Shown here piece after piece: positions 39,162 to 48,442 of a stretch of DNA of 64,000 nucleotides (its first letter is position 1; each line of letters starts with the position of its first letter). The notes under the pieces are model-generated. The model was not told the origin of the DNA, made no database searches, and saw only the letters and a list, made by a program, of their open reading frames with translations. This DNA is from UBA1181 sp045639525. GTDB taxonomy: Bacteria; Bacteroidota; Bacteroidia; Bacteroidales; Paludibacteraceae. Both the position numbers and the translations under genes were made by a program. The stretch is taken from positions 1 to 64,000 of the forward strand of contig JAZUDI010000020.1 of NCBI GenBank assembly GCA_045639525.1, in the 5' to 3' direction.

Positions 39162-41477
39162 CTATTGTTCATCGGAAATGGAGATCGATTCACAGTTTTT
39201 CATCAACTGTTCTATCTTTTCGATTTCTCCTACGATCCAGATGTAATCTCCCACGCGGATTTCCGTGTTGGGCGATGGGTTCATAATGGTTGTACCCTCG
39301 TGTTCGATGCCCACCACCATACATTTAGAGTACTCTTTAATACCGGATTGGCTGATATTTTTTCCTGCCAAGGTAGAGTTGGCTGATATTTGGAATTGTT
39401 CGATGACGACCCCTTTGTTTTGGGTATCCACCATCCACTCCTCATTGTCGGTGTTGAGGGCGTCGTTGAAAGCCTTCATCTGTTCGTCCGATCCCAAAAC
39501 CAATAGTTTGTCCAACGGGAAGATGATTTCGCCCGCGGAAGGGATGTTGATACGTTGTTTGCCCCTCATGATGGAGACTACATAGACGCCGAACTTCTGG
39601 TGGAAATTGGTTTTACGTAGTGTGCTTCCGATGAATTTGGAGTATTGCGGCACCTCGAAATCCACCAAGTGGAGATCGTGTGCGGAGAGTCTTTGTGCCA
39701 GTTGTCGTTTGCCGAAAACCTCCTTTTCGCGTTGCCGTTTATCCGCCTCGTTCTCCCTCGAATTGAGGTTCTGCATGAATTTTCGTTCCAAGGTGATGGA
39801 GTAGAGTTTGATGCGTCTGGATCGTAACATCAAGATGATGAGGATTGCGGCGCTCACCACAAAGGCCACTATGAAGAGGATGCCCACATTGACGTTCATT
39901 AGTTTCGCGGTATTCAAGAGAATGAAGTAGATGAAGGCCGCCGCGATCAGGAATCTCAACAGGATAGTGGTGATTAGGGGAATGTGATTGCTCTTGCTGC
40001 TCTTCCATAGGTACTTGTACTCCAAAGAGTGGTTCTTTTTCGCGACGATCGCGCGGAGCATTGGCGAGATGATGAGGATGGTGGCGCCAGCGCTGATGAT
40101 CGCACCCCACACGCCGCTGATCTTGCTCATGACAAATGGGATGAAGTATTTGATGGAGAGCAACTCGATGGCGATGGCGAGGATCGAATAGACGAAAACG
40201 ATGCGGGTGATCTGCACCAATAGGCTATACCATACATTCTGCGCATGGGCGGACTTGCCTGAGAGGGAGCGTCGTTCGATGGCGCTGACCCAAGTGGCGG
40301 GAAGGTGTTTCTCCACGAAATTGCACGCTGGCGCCGAGAGCCGCATGATGTAGGGTGTCAGGAAGATGGTGATCACCGAGACTGCCACGATGACGGGGTA
40401 GATGAATTTGTCGATGATGCCTAGATTGATACCCAGAAGGGCGATGATGAAGGCGAACTCGCCGATTTGCGTCAAACAGAATCCCGACTGGAGGGCGGTC
40501 TTGATCGGTTGTCCCGCCAAGAGCAATCCGCATGTGCCGAAGGTGATCTGACCGAGGATGATGGTCAGGGTGATGATGACGATGGGGGTGATGTATTCGC
40601 TGATGACGGAGAAATCCACCATCATACCCACGGAGACGAAGAAAATCGCTCCGAAAAGGTCTTTCAGAGGTCTTATCAGCCGTTCGATCCTCTCCGCTTC
40701 CAGCGTCTCCGCCAATACGGATCCCATGACAAATGCGCCCAGTGCGGAGGAGAACCCTACCTCCATGGCGAAGAGTACCATACCGAAACACATACCCAAG
40801 GAGAAGACTAGAATGGTCTCGTCGTTCAAAACTTTTTTAGCCTTTTGTAGGATGATCGGAATGAAATAGATGCCGGCGATCAACCACACGACCAGGAAGA
40901 ACATCAGTTTCAGGATACCCATAATGAGATTCTCCCCCTCGAAAGATTTGCTGACGGCGAGGGTAGAGATGAGCACCATCAGCACGATGGCTATCAAATC
41001 CTCGATGATCAGAATGCCGAATACGATACGGGTGTAGGATTGGTTGCGGAGTCCCATGTCGTCGAAGGCCTTGATGATGATCGCTGTGGAGGACATGGAG
41101 ATCATACCGCCCAACAGGATGCTATTGGTGATGCCCCATCCCAGCGACATGCCGACCAGGAACCCTAACAGAATCATAAAAAGGATGATGGTGACGGCGG
41201 TGATGGCGGCGGTCTGGCCCACCTTGATCAGTTTTTTGAAACTGAAATCCAATCCCAGACTGAACAACAGGAAGATGACACCGATGTCCGACCATGTTCC
41301 GATGTCGGAGGTGCCTGATACGGTCGGCGTCAGCGAGATTTGCGAACTGACGAGGCATCCAGCCACGATATAACCGAGCACGACGGGTTGTTTCAACCAT
41401 TTGAAAATGATTGTCATGATACCTCCTGAGATGAGTATCAACGCCAAGTCCGACAATAGTGGTGGGATGTTCTCCAT
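39162..41477 (-). CDS. CPA2-type cation:proton antiporter with two TrkA-C domains
   Basis: 771 residues. The N-terminal 400 residues have about 12 membrane helices typical of Kef/CPA2 antiporters (LGYIVAGCLVS, LLFSLGLDFSFKKL, GMISMSSTAIIIKAF, GFCLTQIGEFAFIIALLG). A second hydrophobic region spans about 420-545. The C-terminal cytoplasmic part has two TrkA-C-like domains (about 600-685 and 690-765), which bind ligands such as nucleotides and gate transport. No TrkA-N domain is seen. It likely exchanges K+ or Na+ for protons for pH or osmotic control. Confidence 0.86.
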   Translation of the reverse strand: MENIPPLLSDLALILISGGIMTIIFKWLKQPVVLGYIVAGCLVSSQISLTPTVSGTSDIGTWSDIGVIFLLFSLGLDFSFKKLIKVGQTAAITAVTIILFMILLGFLVGMSLGWGITNSILLGGMISMSSTAIIIKAFDDMGLRNQSYTRIVFGILIIEDLIAIVLMVLISTLAVSKSFEGENLIMGILKLMFFLVVWLIAGIYFIPIILQKAKKVLNDETILVFSLGMCFGMVLFAMEVGFSSALGAFVMGSVLAETLEAERIERLIRPLKDLFGAIFFVSVGMMVDFSVISEYITPIVIITLTIILGQITFGTCGLLLAGQPIKTALQSGFCLTQIGEFAFIIALLGINLGIIDKFIYPVIVAVSVITIFLTPYIMRLSAPACNFVEKHLPATWVSAIERRSLSGKSAHAQNVWYSLLVQITRIVFVYSILAIAIELLSIKYFIPFVMSKISGVWGAIISAGATILIISPMLRAIVAKKNHSLEYKYLWKSSKSNHIPLITTILLRFLIAAAFIYFILLNTAKLMNVNVGILFIVAFVVSAAILIILMLRSRRIKLYSITLERKFMQNLNSRENEADKRQREKEVFGKRQLAQRLSAHDLHLVDFEVPQYSKFIGSTLRKTNFHQKFGVYVVSIMRGKQRINIPSAGEIIFPLDKLLVLGSDEQMKAFNDALNTDNEEWMVDTQNKGVVIEQFQISANSTLAGKNISQSGIKEYSKCMVVGIEHEGTTIMNPSPNTEIRVGDYIWIVGEIEKIEQLMKNCESISISDEQ

Positions 41478-41561
41478 TTTATTCCAACTTCTTATGCAAA
41501 AGTAGGCATTTTTTCACATTTGTAAGCATATCAAGGGCTCTATTTATTAAATAAAGTTAAG

Positions 41562-41596
41562 CTTGTCGAAATGTTAAAATCGTTTTTCTATATTTG
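41562..41596 (+). promoter_or_regulatory. rprX promoter, very close to the start codon
   Basis: A -7 box TATATTTG at 41589-41596 with a weak -33 (CTTG, 41562-41565) precedes the rprX ATG at 41603 by only 6 bases, so the mRNA may have almost no leader. Confidence 0.5.
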
Positions 41597-41602
41597 CGTT
41601 CA

Positions 41603-43132
41603 ATGAAGAAAATAACCATCATATTATTGGGTGTGGTGATGTCCATCTCCTTTTTGGGACTGATCTTCTTGCAATCGTACTATATGCGTACGACTGCCGA
41701 CATGCGCGCCGAGCAGTTCGGTGAAGCGGTGAAGCGAAGTCTGTATGAGGTGGCGCGTCTGTTGGAAGAGGAGGAGACGCTTCATTATTTGAATAAAAAT
41801 TTGACCGTCCCTTCCGCCAAGACGAAGATTACAACCAAGACCATTCCCGCTTCGTTCCACGGCGGGAACGTCGCTCCGGGACAGTTGGTGGACACCTCCT
41901 TCAACTCTTGCGTCAGGACACAACCGACGGTATTCATCTCCATGAAGCATGGTATGAACACTATCGAGGAGTCGTCCCGTATTATCCAGAACAAGTTGAA
42001 AGAGCGTTACCTTCAAAACCGCGCGTTGTTGGATGATATTCTGGTCCGTCTTTTGAGTGAGACCTATGTGAAGCCGATCGAACAACGTATCGATTTTCAA
42101 AAGTTGAACGAGATCTTGGACCGCGAGTTGGACAATAATGGCGTAGGCGAGTTGGACCACTTCTTCTGTGTGGTGAACAAGGAGGGCAGTGAGATTTACC
42201 GAAGTGGCGAGACCGACGAGGCGTTTGATCCCAAGGATTGGATTTGCTATTCGCAGCTGCTTTTCCCGAACGATCCGGCGCAAACCTCCAATCTGTTGAA
42301 GGTCTATTTCCCCGCTAAGGCGAAATATTTCGGCTCAGGCTCATTGCTGTTGATTTCGGTGATTTTCACCATTATATTGCTCTTTACCTATGTCTTCTCC
42401 GTGGTGGTCATCTCGCGTCAGAAGCAGTTGTCTGAGATGCGTACCGACTTTATGAACAATATGACGCATGAGTTGAAGACGCCGGTTTCGACCATCTCCT
42501 TGGCGGCTCAGATGTTGAACGACGGCTCCTTCGCCAAGTCGGAGGCGATGACGAAACAGATCTCTAAGACGATCAACGATGAGACCAAGCGTTTGAGCCG
42601 ACAGATCGACAAGGTGCTTCAGATGTCTATCTTCGAGAAGGAGAGCTCCGCACTCAAGTTGGAGTTGATGGACATCGACGATTTGATATTGACCATCGCC
42701 GGTAATTTCGATATCAAGGTCCAGAAGACGGGAGGCGAGATCCAGACGGAGTTGGAGGCGGAGGATGCAGAGACGCTGGTCGATGAGATCCACTTCACGA
42801 ATATCATCTACAATTTGATGGACAATGCGGTGAAGTATAGCCAAGGGCCGTTGATCTTACGTCTCCGGACATGGAACGAGAAGAATAGGCTCTGCATCTC
42901 GATAGAGGATAACGGTATTGGTATCAAGAAGGCTAACTTGAAACGTATCTTCGACAAGTTCTACCGCGTACCGACCGGAAACGCCCATAATGTGAAGGGC
43001 TTCGGCTTGGGATTGGCCTATGTGAAGAAGGTGGTGACCGACCACAAGGGAACCATCCGTGCGGAGAGCGAGTATGGAAAGGGAACGAAATTCATTATAG
43101 AGATTCCGATTAAAAAACAGAAAAATGATTAA
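41603..43132 (+). CDS. rprX: Sensor histidine kinase RprX
   Basis: About 509 residues from the ATG at 41603 (TTG at 41594 overlaps the promoter). An N-terminal membrane helix, a periplasmic sensor region of about 220 residues and a second helix (about 245-270) precede the kinase core: phospho-acceptor His in MTHELKTPVS (H-box), then N-box LMDNAVKYS, G1 DNGIGI and G2 GFGLGLAYVKK. The RYLQNRALLDD and Q..P...FLRVYFP-like signatures in the sensor region resemble Bacteroides RprX. It phosphorylates RprY, encoded 19 bases downstream. Confidence 0.9.
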   Translation: MKKITIILLGVVMSISFLGLIFLQSYYMRTTADMRAEQFGEAVKRSLYEVARLLEEEETLHYLNKNLTVPSAKTKITTKTIPASFHGGNVAPGQLVDTSFNSCVRTQPTVFISMKHGMNTIEESSRIIQNKLKERYLQNRALLDDILVRLLSETYVKPIEQRIDFQKLNEILDRELDNNGVGELDHFFCVVNKEGSEIYRSGETDEAFDPKDWICYSQLLFPNDPAQTSNLLKVYFPAKAKYFGSGSLLLISVIFTIILLFTYVFSVVVISRQKQLSEMRTDFMNNMTHELKTPVSTISLAAQMLNDGSFAKSEAMTKQISKTINDETKRLSRQIDKVLQMSIFEKESSALKLELMDIDDLILTIAGNFDIKVQKTGGEIQTELEAEDAETLVDEIHFTNIIYNLMDNAVKYSQGPLILRLRTWNEKNRLCISIEDNGIGIKKANLKRIFDKFYRVPTGNAHNVKGFGLGLAYVKKVVTDHKGTIRAESEYGKGTKFIIEIPIKKQKND

Positions 43133-43151
43133 TTAGGAAGGAGATTTAGAT

Positions 43152-43856
43152 ATGGATGAAAAAGTAAAGGTGCTTTTGTGTGAGGACGATGAGAACCTCG
43201 GCATGTTGTTGAAGGAGTACTTACACGCTAAAGGCTACGATGTAGATTTGAAATTGGATGGAGAAGAGGGTGGCAACGCCTTTTTCGCCGGTAAATATGA
43301 TGTGTGCGTCTTTGATGTGATGATGCCTAAGAAGGATGGATTCACCTTGGCGCAAGAGATCAGACAAGTGAATGAGAAGGTGCCTATTCTCTTCTTGACC
43401 GCGAAGACCTTGAAGGAGGATATCGTGGAGGGATTCAGAATTGGTGCGGATGATTACATCACCAAACCATTCAGCATGGAGGAGTTGTTGCTTCGTATCG
43501 AGGCGATCCTTCGCCGCGTCAATGGCAAGAAGGGTGCGGCCGATCCTGTTCAGAAGTTGGGCAAGTTCACCTTTAACTCACAAAAGCAGTTGCTCACCAT
43601 CGACGGCGAATCGACCAAGTTGACCACCAAGGAGTCTGAGTTGCTCGCTTTGCTTTGCGAACACAAGAATGACATCTTGGAGCGTAACCGCGCGTTGAAG
43701 ACCATTTGGGTGGACGACAACTACTTCAATGCCCGAAGCATGGATGTTTACATCACAAAACTTCGTAAACTCTTGAAGGCGGATCCTCAAGTGGAGATCA
43801 TCAATGTGCATGGAAAGGGATACAAGATTGTGATTCCTGAAGAGCAGGAGGATTAA
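43152..43856 (+). CDS. rprY: Response regulator RprY (OmpR family)
   Basis: 234 residues. Receiver domain with acidic pocket (CEDDE) and phospho-acceptor Asp in FDVMMPKKDG (about residue 56), Thr in FLTAK and Lys in ITKPF. The C-terminal winged helix has the OmpR-type LTTKESELLALL start and YITKLRKLLK recognition region. Partner of RprX. A strong terminator follows the stop codon, so the pair is a complete transcription unit. Confidence 0.94.
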   Translation: MDEKVKVLLCEDDENLGMLLKEYLHAKGYDVDLKLDGEEGGNAFFAGKYDVCVFDVMMPKKDGFTLAQEIRQVNEKVPILFLTAKTLKEDIVEGFRIGADDYITKPFSMEELLLRIEAILRRVNGKKGAADPVQKLGKFTFNSQKQLLTIDGESTKLTTKESELLALLCEHKNDILERNRALKTIWVDDNYFNARSMDVYITKLRKLLKADPQVEIINVHGKGYKIVIPEEQED

Positions 43857-43889
43857 AATCTTAGGGTGAAAATTGAAACAGTAGATGGT

Positions 43890-43929
43890 CCGGAGGCGAA
43901 TATTCCACATTCGTCTCCGGCTTTTTTTA
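43890..43929 (+). terminator. Terminator of rprX-rprY
   Basis: CCGGAGGCGAAT (43890-43901) pairs with ATTCGTCTCCGG (43909-43920), then seven T. Confidence 0.92.
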
Positions 43930-43956
43930 TAGACTCAAATATTATGCCTACCTTTG
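43926..43956 (+). promoter_or_regulatory. argC promoter
   Basis: A -33-like TTTA at 43926-43929, 19-base spacer, and -7 box TACCTTTG at 43949-43956, 25 bases before the argC ATG. The -33 element overlaps the end of the rprY terminator T-run. Confidence 0.62.
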
Positions 43957-43981
43957 TAAGGTATTAATTTATAAAACGATT

Positions 43982-44944
43982 ATGATTAAAGTTGGTATTA
44001 TAGGTGGTGCCGGTTATACGGCAGGTGAGATGCTCCGCATCCTTTTGAACCACCCACAAGTAGAGATTGTTTTTGTAAACAGTAGCAGTAACGCTGGTAA
44101 CAAATTGTACGATGTCCACGAAGGTCTATTCGGTGAGACCGAGATGACCTTCACCGATGAGCTTCCTTTGGATAAGATTGATGCGATGTTCATCTGCTCC
44201 GGACATGGTGACAGCAAGAAGTTCCTTGAATCTCACGAAGTGCCTGCCAACGTGAAGATCATCGACCTTTCCCAAGACTATCGTGACGAGAGCGAAGGTT
44301 TCGTTTATGGTTTGCCTGAGGTGAACCGCGAGCGCATCAAGAAGGCTACCAAGTTGGCCAATCCTGGTTGCTTCGCCACCGCTATCCAAATCGGATTGCT
44401 CCCTTTGGCCGCCAAGGGATTGATTAAGGGTGAGGTACACACCAACGGTATCACTGGTTCCACAGGTGCGGGTGTGAAGCCAGGCGCCACTTCCCACTTC
44501 AGTTGGAGAAACAACAACATCTCCATCTACAAGGCCTTCAAGCACCAACACTTGTTGGAGATTACCCAGACCATGCGTCAACTCCAGGCTGGATTCAACT
44601 ACGACATCAACTTCTTGCCAGTGCGTGGCGATTTCCCAAGAGGAATCTTCGTTTCACAATATACCGAGTGTGATTTGGAGATCGAGGAGATCCAAAAGAT
44701 CTACAAGGATTTCTACAAGGATGCGGCCTTCACCCATGTAATGGACGCCAATCCGGATTTGAAGCAGGTGGTGAATACCAACAAGGGTATTGTCCATGTC
44801 GAGAAGCATGGCAACAAGCTCTTGATCATCTCTATGATCGACAACTTGCTCAAGGGTGCCTCAGGTCAAGCCGTTCAGAACTTCAATTTGATGTTCGGAC
44901 TGGAGGAGACTTGCGGATTGAAATTGAAGCCAAGCGGTTTCTAA
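43982..44944 (+). CDS. argC: N-acetyl-gamma-glutamyl-phosphate reductase
   Basis: 320 residues. It reduces N-acetylglutamyl phosphate to the semialdehyde with NADPH in arginine synthesis. Rossmann start GIIGGAGYTAGEMLRIL and catalytic Cys in NPGCFATAIQIGL (about residue 136) are clear, with the downstream His in the family's PHF-like region. It stands alone here; argD, the next arginine-pathway gene in the window, is at 53831. A terminator follows. Confidence 0.95.
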   Translation: MIKVGIIGGAGYTAGEMLRILLNHPQVEIVFVNSSSNAGNKLYDVHEGLFGETEMTFTDELPLDKIDAMFICSGHGDSKKFLESHEVPANVKIIDLSQDYRDESEGFVYGLPEVNRERIKKATKLANPGCFATAIQIGLLPLAAKGLIKGEVHTNGITGSTGAGVKPGATSHFSWRNNNISIYKAFKHQHLLEITQTMRQLQAGFNYDINFLPVRGDFPRGIFVSQYTECDLEIEEIQKIYKDFYKDAAFTHVMDANPDLKQVVNTNKGIVHVEKHGNKLLIISMIDNLLKGASGQAVQNFNLMFGLEETCGLKLKPSGF

Positions 44945-44966
44945 GATTCCGTCAGAAAGATAGAGC

Positions 44967-44999
44967 AGAGCCTTCGCCTACGGGTGGAGGCTCTTTTTT
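44967..44999 (+). terminator. Terminator after argC
   Basis: AGAGCCT and AGGCTCT arms with a short inner stem, then six T. Confidence 0.85.
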
Positions 45000-45056
45000 G
45001 TTTAGACTGAATACGATTGGAGAAGTTTGCAAGGGTTTATTTTCAATGTTTTAGGC

Positions 45057-45087
45057 ATTGATTGTAATGATTATTTTGCTACTTTTG
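45057..45087 (+). promoter_or_regulatory. Promoter of the toxin-antitoxin pair
   Basis: A -7 box TACTTTTG at 45080-45087 with a weak -33 ATTG at 45057-45060 (19-base spacer). Confidence 0.5.
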
Positions 45088-45109
45088 TATAAATCAAATG
45101 TTGAACACT

Positions 45110-45331
45110 ATGGAAGATATAATTGTTTCAGTACCGACTCCTGATGCTGAGTTTGTGACCAAGTTGTTAGAGAAGATGGGATATTGCATTCGCAACAGAA
45201 GACTCAAGAGTAATAATGCGCCATCCTTCCGTGAGGTATTCGAAAAGGCCCAGCGTGAATCTTCTGATAACCATGAATGGACGTTAGAGGAGATAAATGC
45301 CGAAATCAATGCTGCAAGACAAGGCAAATAG
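45110..45331 (+). CDS. Antitoxin of a PIN toxin-antitoxin pair
   Basis: About 73 residues from MEDIIVSVPTPD; ATG at 45098 is possible but would leave almost no leader. The layout (short beta start IIVSVP, helix FVTKLLEKMGY, and C-terminal LEEINAEINAARQGK) matches small Bacteroidota antitoxins that pair with PIN-domain toxins. The toxin starts two bases after the stop codon, as expected for such operons. Likely binds the toxin and represses its own promoter. Confidence 0.7.
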   Translation: MEDIIVSVPTPDAEFVTKLLEKMGYCIRNRRLKSNNAPSFREVFEKAQRESSDNHEWTLEEINAEINAARQGK

Positions 45332-45333
45332 TT

Positions 45334-45732
45334 ATGTTTGCGGTAATTGACACAAATGTCTTCGTGGCTGCATTGATCACGAAGAACCCTGATTCTCCAA
45401 CTCGTCTTGTATATGATTATATAGATTCAGGAGATATTATTCCTTTGTATAATGATGAGATAATTGCTGAATATAAGGAGGTCTTGTCAAGACCTAAATT
45501 TAAACTCAGCCAGGAGATTGTTGATATGTTGCTACTGCTTGTTGTAGAAAACGGTATTAGCTCAGAAAGATTTGCATATTCAGAATCTATGATAGATGAG
45601 AAAGATCGAGTGTTTTATGAAGTTTCTTTATCTGTTGAAGATTCTTTTCTTGTGACAGGTAATTTGAAACACTTCCCTTCGACCCCGAGAGTTGTGACTC
45701 CACTTCAAATTATTGAATTGTTATCAAAGTAG
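45334..45732 (+). CDS. PIN-domain RNase toxin (TIGR00305-type)
   Basis: About 132 residues from MFAVIDTNVFVAAL, which places the first catalytic Asp right after the start strand. Other acids are in IAEYKEVLSRPKF (Glu) and DEKDRVFYE (Asp/Glu), and the end has the TGNLKHFP motif common to this PIN subfamily. PIN toxins cut RNA, often tRNA or mRNA. The gene is AT-rich, in the accessory patch with the M4 peptidase and Rpn remnant. Confidence 0.82.
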   Translation: MFAVIDTNVFVAALITKNPDSPTRLVYDYIDSGDIIPLYNDEIIAEYKEVLSRPKFKLSQEIVDMLLLLVVENGISSERFAYSESMIDEKDRVFYEVSLSVEDSFLVTGNLKHFPSTPRVVTPLQIIELLSK

Positions 45733-45748
45733 TTCTCCATATTACCGA

Positions 45749-45770
45749 GCCTTCGCCTTCGGGCGGAGGC
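45749..45770 (+). terminator. Weak hairpin after the PIN toxin
   Basis: GCCT-CGCC arms pair with GGCG-AGGC around a TTC loop; no T-run follows. Confidence 0.4.
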
Positions 45771-45802
45771 TTGTCGTATATTGGTAGATGCGTGAAAAAG
45801 AA

Positions 45803-45834
45803 GAGGTGTGCCGTTTGTGAAGCACACCTCCCCC
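45803..45834 (-). terminator. Terminator of the M4 peptidase gene
   Basis: GAGGTGTGC (45803-45811) pairs with GCACACCTC (45822-45830); on the minus strand T-rich bases follow. Confidence 0.8.
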
Positions 45835-45856
45835 CAAAGTAGAGTCAAAGTATTTG

Positions 45857-48100
45857 TTATTTATTTATTAGTACTTTCTTAGAATAGTTACCTATACGTA
45901 CAATCACAATCGTTTCATTTGTCATATCCAAGCACACCTCTCGATCTGGTGCGAGATTTATTTCATATAGTACTTTACCTTCAATAGAAACTACTGATGC
46001 AATAGAAAGATCATTGGCTTTTATATAAAGATTTCCCTTATCTGTGTATATCATCATATCATCAGTTGATATGTTAGAGACGGCGCTATTACCATATATT
46101 TTGTCATATTTTTCTGATCGCAGACCAACGGCACACCAGGCGTCATAGACAGATTTTTGTTGCTTCGATAATGCTCCAAATAAATCCTCCGCAGATTTCA
46201 TAGACCCTTCAAGGGCATCTTCATAGGTGGCGTCTGGTGTTAAGTAAAATGTCAAGTTTCTATATGCGATTTTTACCGCATCTAAGATTCCTATGCCATC
46301 TATGTCATATTCTTCATTGTTGTCATTCATACCCGTTCCGCCTTCTGTAAGAAGGTAAAACCAATAGTTCTGAACGCCGGAATTTGTATGTACTCCACCA
46401 TGATCTTTTGATATGTCTTCAGTGTCTTGCCAGAATTCTCCTTTGTATGTGTCTGGCATCGAACCTTCAGGAATGCTACAATCAAGATTCTCTATCGATT
46501 CCCTTACGTCTTGGGGTAGTAAAGTAATATCATCTACCCCAAATAACTTAAAATATAGTTTTGTGATTTTTTCTTTACTTGGTAACATTGAATTCTTGGG
46601 ATCATCCATTTTTCTCATTTCGGTTGCCATAAGCATAACATCTTCTCCAATTTGCCAATTGGCTTTTGATCCAAGTGCAACCCTTTCGATTGTAGTTCCT
46701 AATATGTCCGAAAAAGATTCGTTCAGAGCACCTGATTCCCGTTCATAATTAAGGCCTCCGTTTCCATTAAAGTTTGTAACCATGTGGGTGAATTCGTGGG
46801 CCATAACATCTAATTCTACAACTGGTCCCATCTCTACTCCATCCCCCATACCATACACCATATAGCCAATTCCATTCATGTCATAAGATGCATAGGCATT
46901 GTTGTATTTGGGACCCACTACGCTAATAGGGTCTATAAATTGATAGATTATGGTTCCTTTATTGTTGTAGCTATTTCTGTTTAACACACTGGAATAAAAA
47001 TCCAATACTTTTTGCATACCCCAATGTGCATCTAAGGCAGGATTGGGTTTTATCGTTATTGTTCCCGATGTTTTTGTTCCTGTCCAAGAATAGATGCCAG
47101 GGACGGTTGTGGAAATAGTAACAGCTCCTCCATAATCATCACTATCCAAATCCTCATCATAAATTTCTATGGTGGAATTCTCATCTATATGCAACATCTT
47201 TTGTTCGAAATCCCATTGTACTGGTGGATTTAGATCTTCGTAAACAGAAGATATATAAAGAACGTCACCTTTTGAGTCTTTTATCTTTATGTATAAATCT
47301 GGTCTTGAATCTATCAAGGAATTACCCCACCATCCTCCAGAAACATTTGTGATCTTTACGGATGTTAGAACTCCCGAAAATGTGGAAGAGGGAGACGCAT
47401 ACATGTCACATGCATCTCTAAATTGAGTGGCTTCTACAAAATTTGACTGGGTATTTCCTCCATATAACGTTACAATGTTTCTGTCAGTATCATGTAGTGT
47501 ATATTTCCCATTGGCTTCTACACATGATATGTCTTGCCATCCGTTATACATCGTATAAGCCTTCCCCACTATATTACTTATCTTTGACAAGACCTTGACG
47601 GTATCTTTTGATACTGCATCCAAGAAGATACGGTTACTTTGGTCAAATACTTCTATTACTTTTTTGTAGATTATAGTACCGTTTTCATTGATAGGAACTA
47701 TTTTTATCTGATCTTCGGATTTAGAAGATCTTAATGAAGTACTTGTAGCGTTTGTTTCTATCGAATTGTTAGTACCCATGACAACTCCGTTAACGCTTCT
47801 TACAACACCTTCTTTTGAGTGAATTAATACGATATTACCATCAACAGGTAAATTTTCGTAATACTGTTGTAATGAGATGTGTCTGATATTAATATCATCA
47901 ACTTCATCCCTTATAACCTTGAAATTCGTGTTGCCGTCAATATCAAGCCATTTATATAGAGAATCTTGGACCGATGATGTTCTTATCTTTTTGCCTACTA
48001 AATCAAAAGAAAAGTGTCCTGAAACTCCTTGGGCAACACAGTCAAAGGAGAAACATACTATCAGTAGAGCTATAGCTGTTGTTAGTTTTCTTTTTTTCAT
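45857..48100 (-). CDS. Secreted M4 (thermolysin-like) metallopeptidase
   Basis: 747 residues. Signal peptide near the start (TTAIALLIVCFSFDCVAQ). A propeptide of about 200 residues precedes the catalytic domain. Zinc ligands and catalytic Glu lie in MAHEFTHMVT (about residues 435-444) and the third ligand in ALNESFSDILG, as in M4 enzymes; the catalytic His is in DHGGVHTNSGVQN. A pro-domain proprotein-convertase-like beta region (about 205-340) is unusual and sits before the catalytic part. The end (GNLYIKAND, IEGKVLYE, KKVLINK) looks like a T9SS tail. AT-rich gene, so possibly acquired. Confidence 0.82.
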   Translation of the reverse strand: MKKRKLTTAIALLIVCFSFDCVAQGVSGHFSFDLVGKKIRTSSVQDSLYKWLDIDGNTNFKVIRDEVDDINIRHISLQQYYENLPVDGNIVLIHSKEGVVRSVNGVVMGTNNSIETNATSTSLRSSKSEDQIKIVPINENGTIIYKKVIEVFDQSNRIFLDAVSKDTVKVLSKISNIVGKAYTMYNGWQDISCVEANGKYTLHDTDRNIVTLYGGNTQSNFVEATQFRDACDMYASPSSTFSGVLTSVKITNVSGGWWGNSLIDSRPDLYIKIKDSKGDVLYISSVYEDLNPPVQWDFEQKMLHIDENSTIEIYDEDLDSDDYGGAVTISTTVPGIYSWTGTKTSGTITIKPNPALDAHWGMQKVLDFYSSVLNRNSYNNKGTIIYQFIDPISVVGPKYNNAYASYDMNGIGYMVYGMGDGVEMGPVVELDVMAHEFTHMVTNFNGNGGLNYERESGALNESFSDILGTTIERVALGSKANWQIGEDVMLMATEMRKMDDPKNSMLPSKEKITKLYFKLFGVDDITLLPQDVRESIENLDCSIPEGSMPDTYKGEFWQDTEDISKDHGGVHTNSGVQNYWFYLLTEGGTGMNDNNEEYDIDGIGILDAVKIAYRNLTFYLTPDATYEDALEGSMKSAEDLFGALSKQQKSVYDAWCAVGLRSEKYDKIYGNSAVSNISTDDMMIYTDKGNLYIKANDLSIASVVSIEGKVLYEINLAPDREVCLDMTNETIVIVRIGNYSKKVLINK

Positions 48101-48126
48101 AATGTTTCATTTGCAAAATATTACAC

Positions 48127-48370
48127 TTACTTGAATTTAATTCTCACTATCCTATCTACACCTCCATTGGTAAGAGAGAGGGGCGCCTCAATATTAGGGT
48201 TAAATTTTCTCGTGTTCCACCACATCATATTCATTCACAGGATCGCAATCCGTAAAAATCAACAGGCCGTTGTGGCGATATACATTCGCCATCTTCACAT
48301 CGCAGTCTTGTGCAAACGCGCCACCAACAGTAGCGACCAAACACACCATTAAACTAAAAATCCTTTTCAT
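48127..48370 (-). pseudogene. Small secreted protein gene, likely frameshifted
   Basis: From the ATG at 48370 a 56-residue frame (signal peptide KRIFSLMVCLVATVGGAFA, then QDCDVKMANVYRHNG) stops at 48200. Removing one base from the four-T run at 48205-48208 restores one frame to a stop at 48127-48129, adding the end EKFNPNIEAPLSLTNGG and VDRIVRIKFK, and making the total exactly 81 codons. This suggests a one-base insertion, either real or a sequencing error. Function is unknown; such small secreted proteins are common in Bacteroidales. Confidence 0.55.
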
Positions 48371-48408
48371 ACCTATAAAATTTGAGTTAATAATCAGACA
48401 TATGGGCA

Positions 48409-48442
48409 TAAAAAAAGCGTGAAACTTAACTCTGTTTCCCGC
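48409..48442 (-). terminator. Terminator of the non-coding RNA candidate
   Basis: GCGTGAAAC (48417-48425) pairs with GTTTCCCGC (48434-48442, one mismatch); on the minus strand seven T follow (complement of 48410-48416). Confidence 0.8.

Noticed and set aside
45098..45109. Earlier ATG for the antitoxin gene
   Set aside because: Only about 10 bases after the -7 box, and the family normally begins with Met-Glu followed by a hydrophobic strand, which fits 45110.
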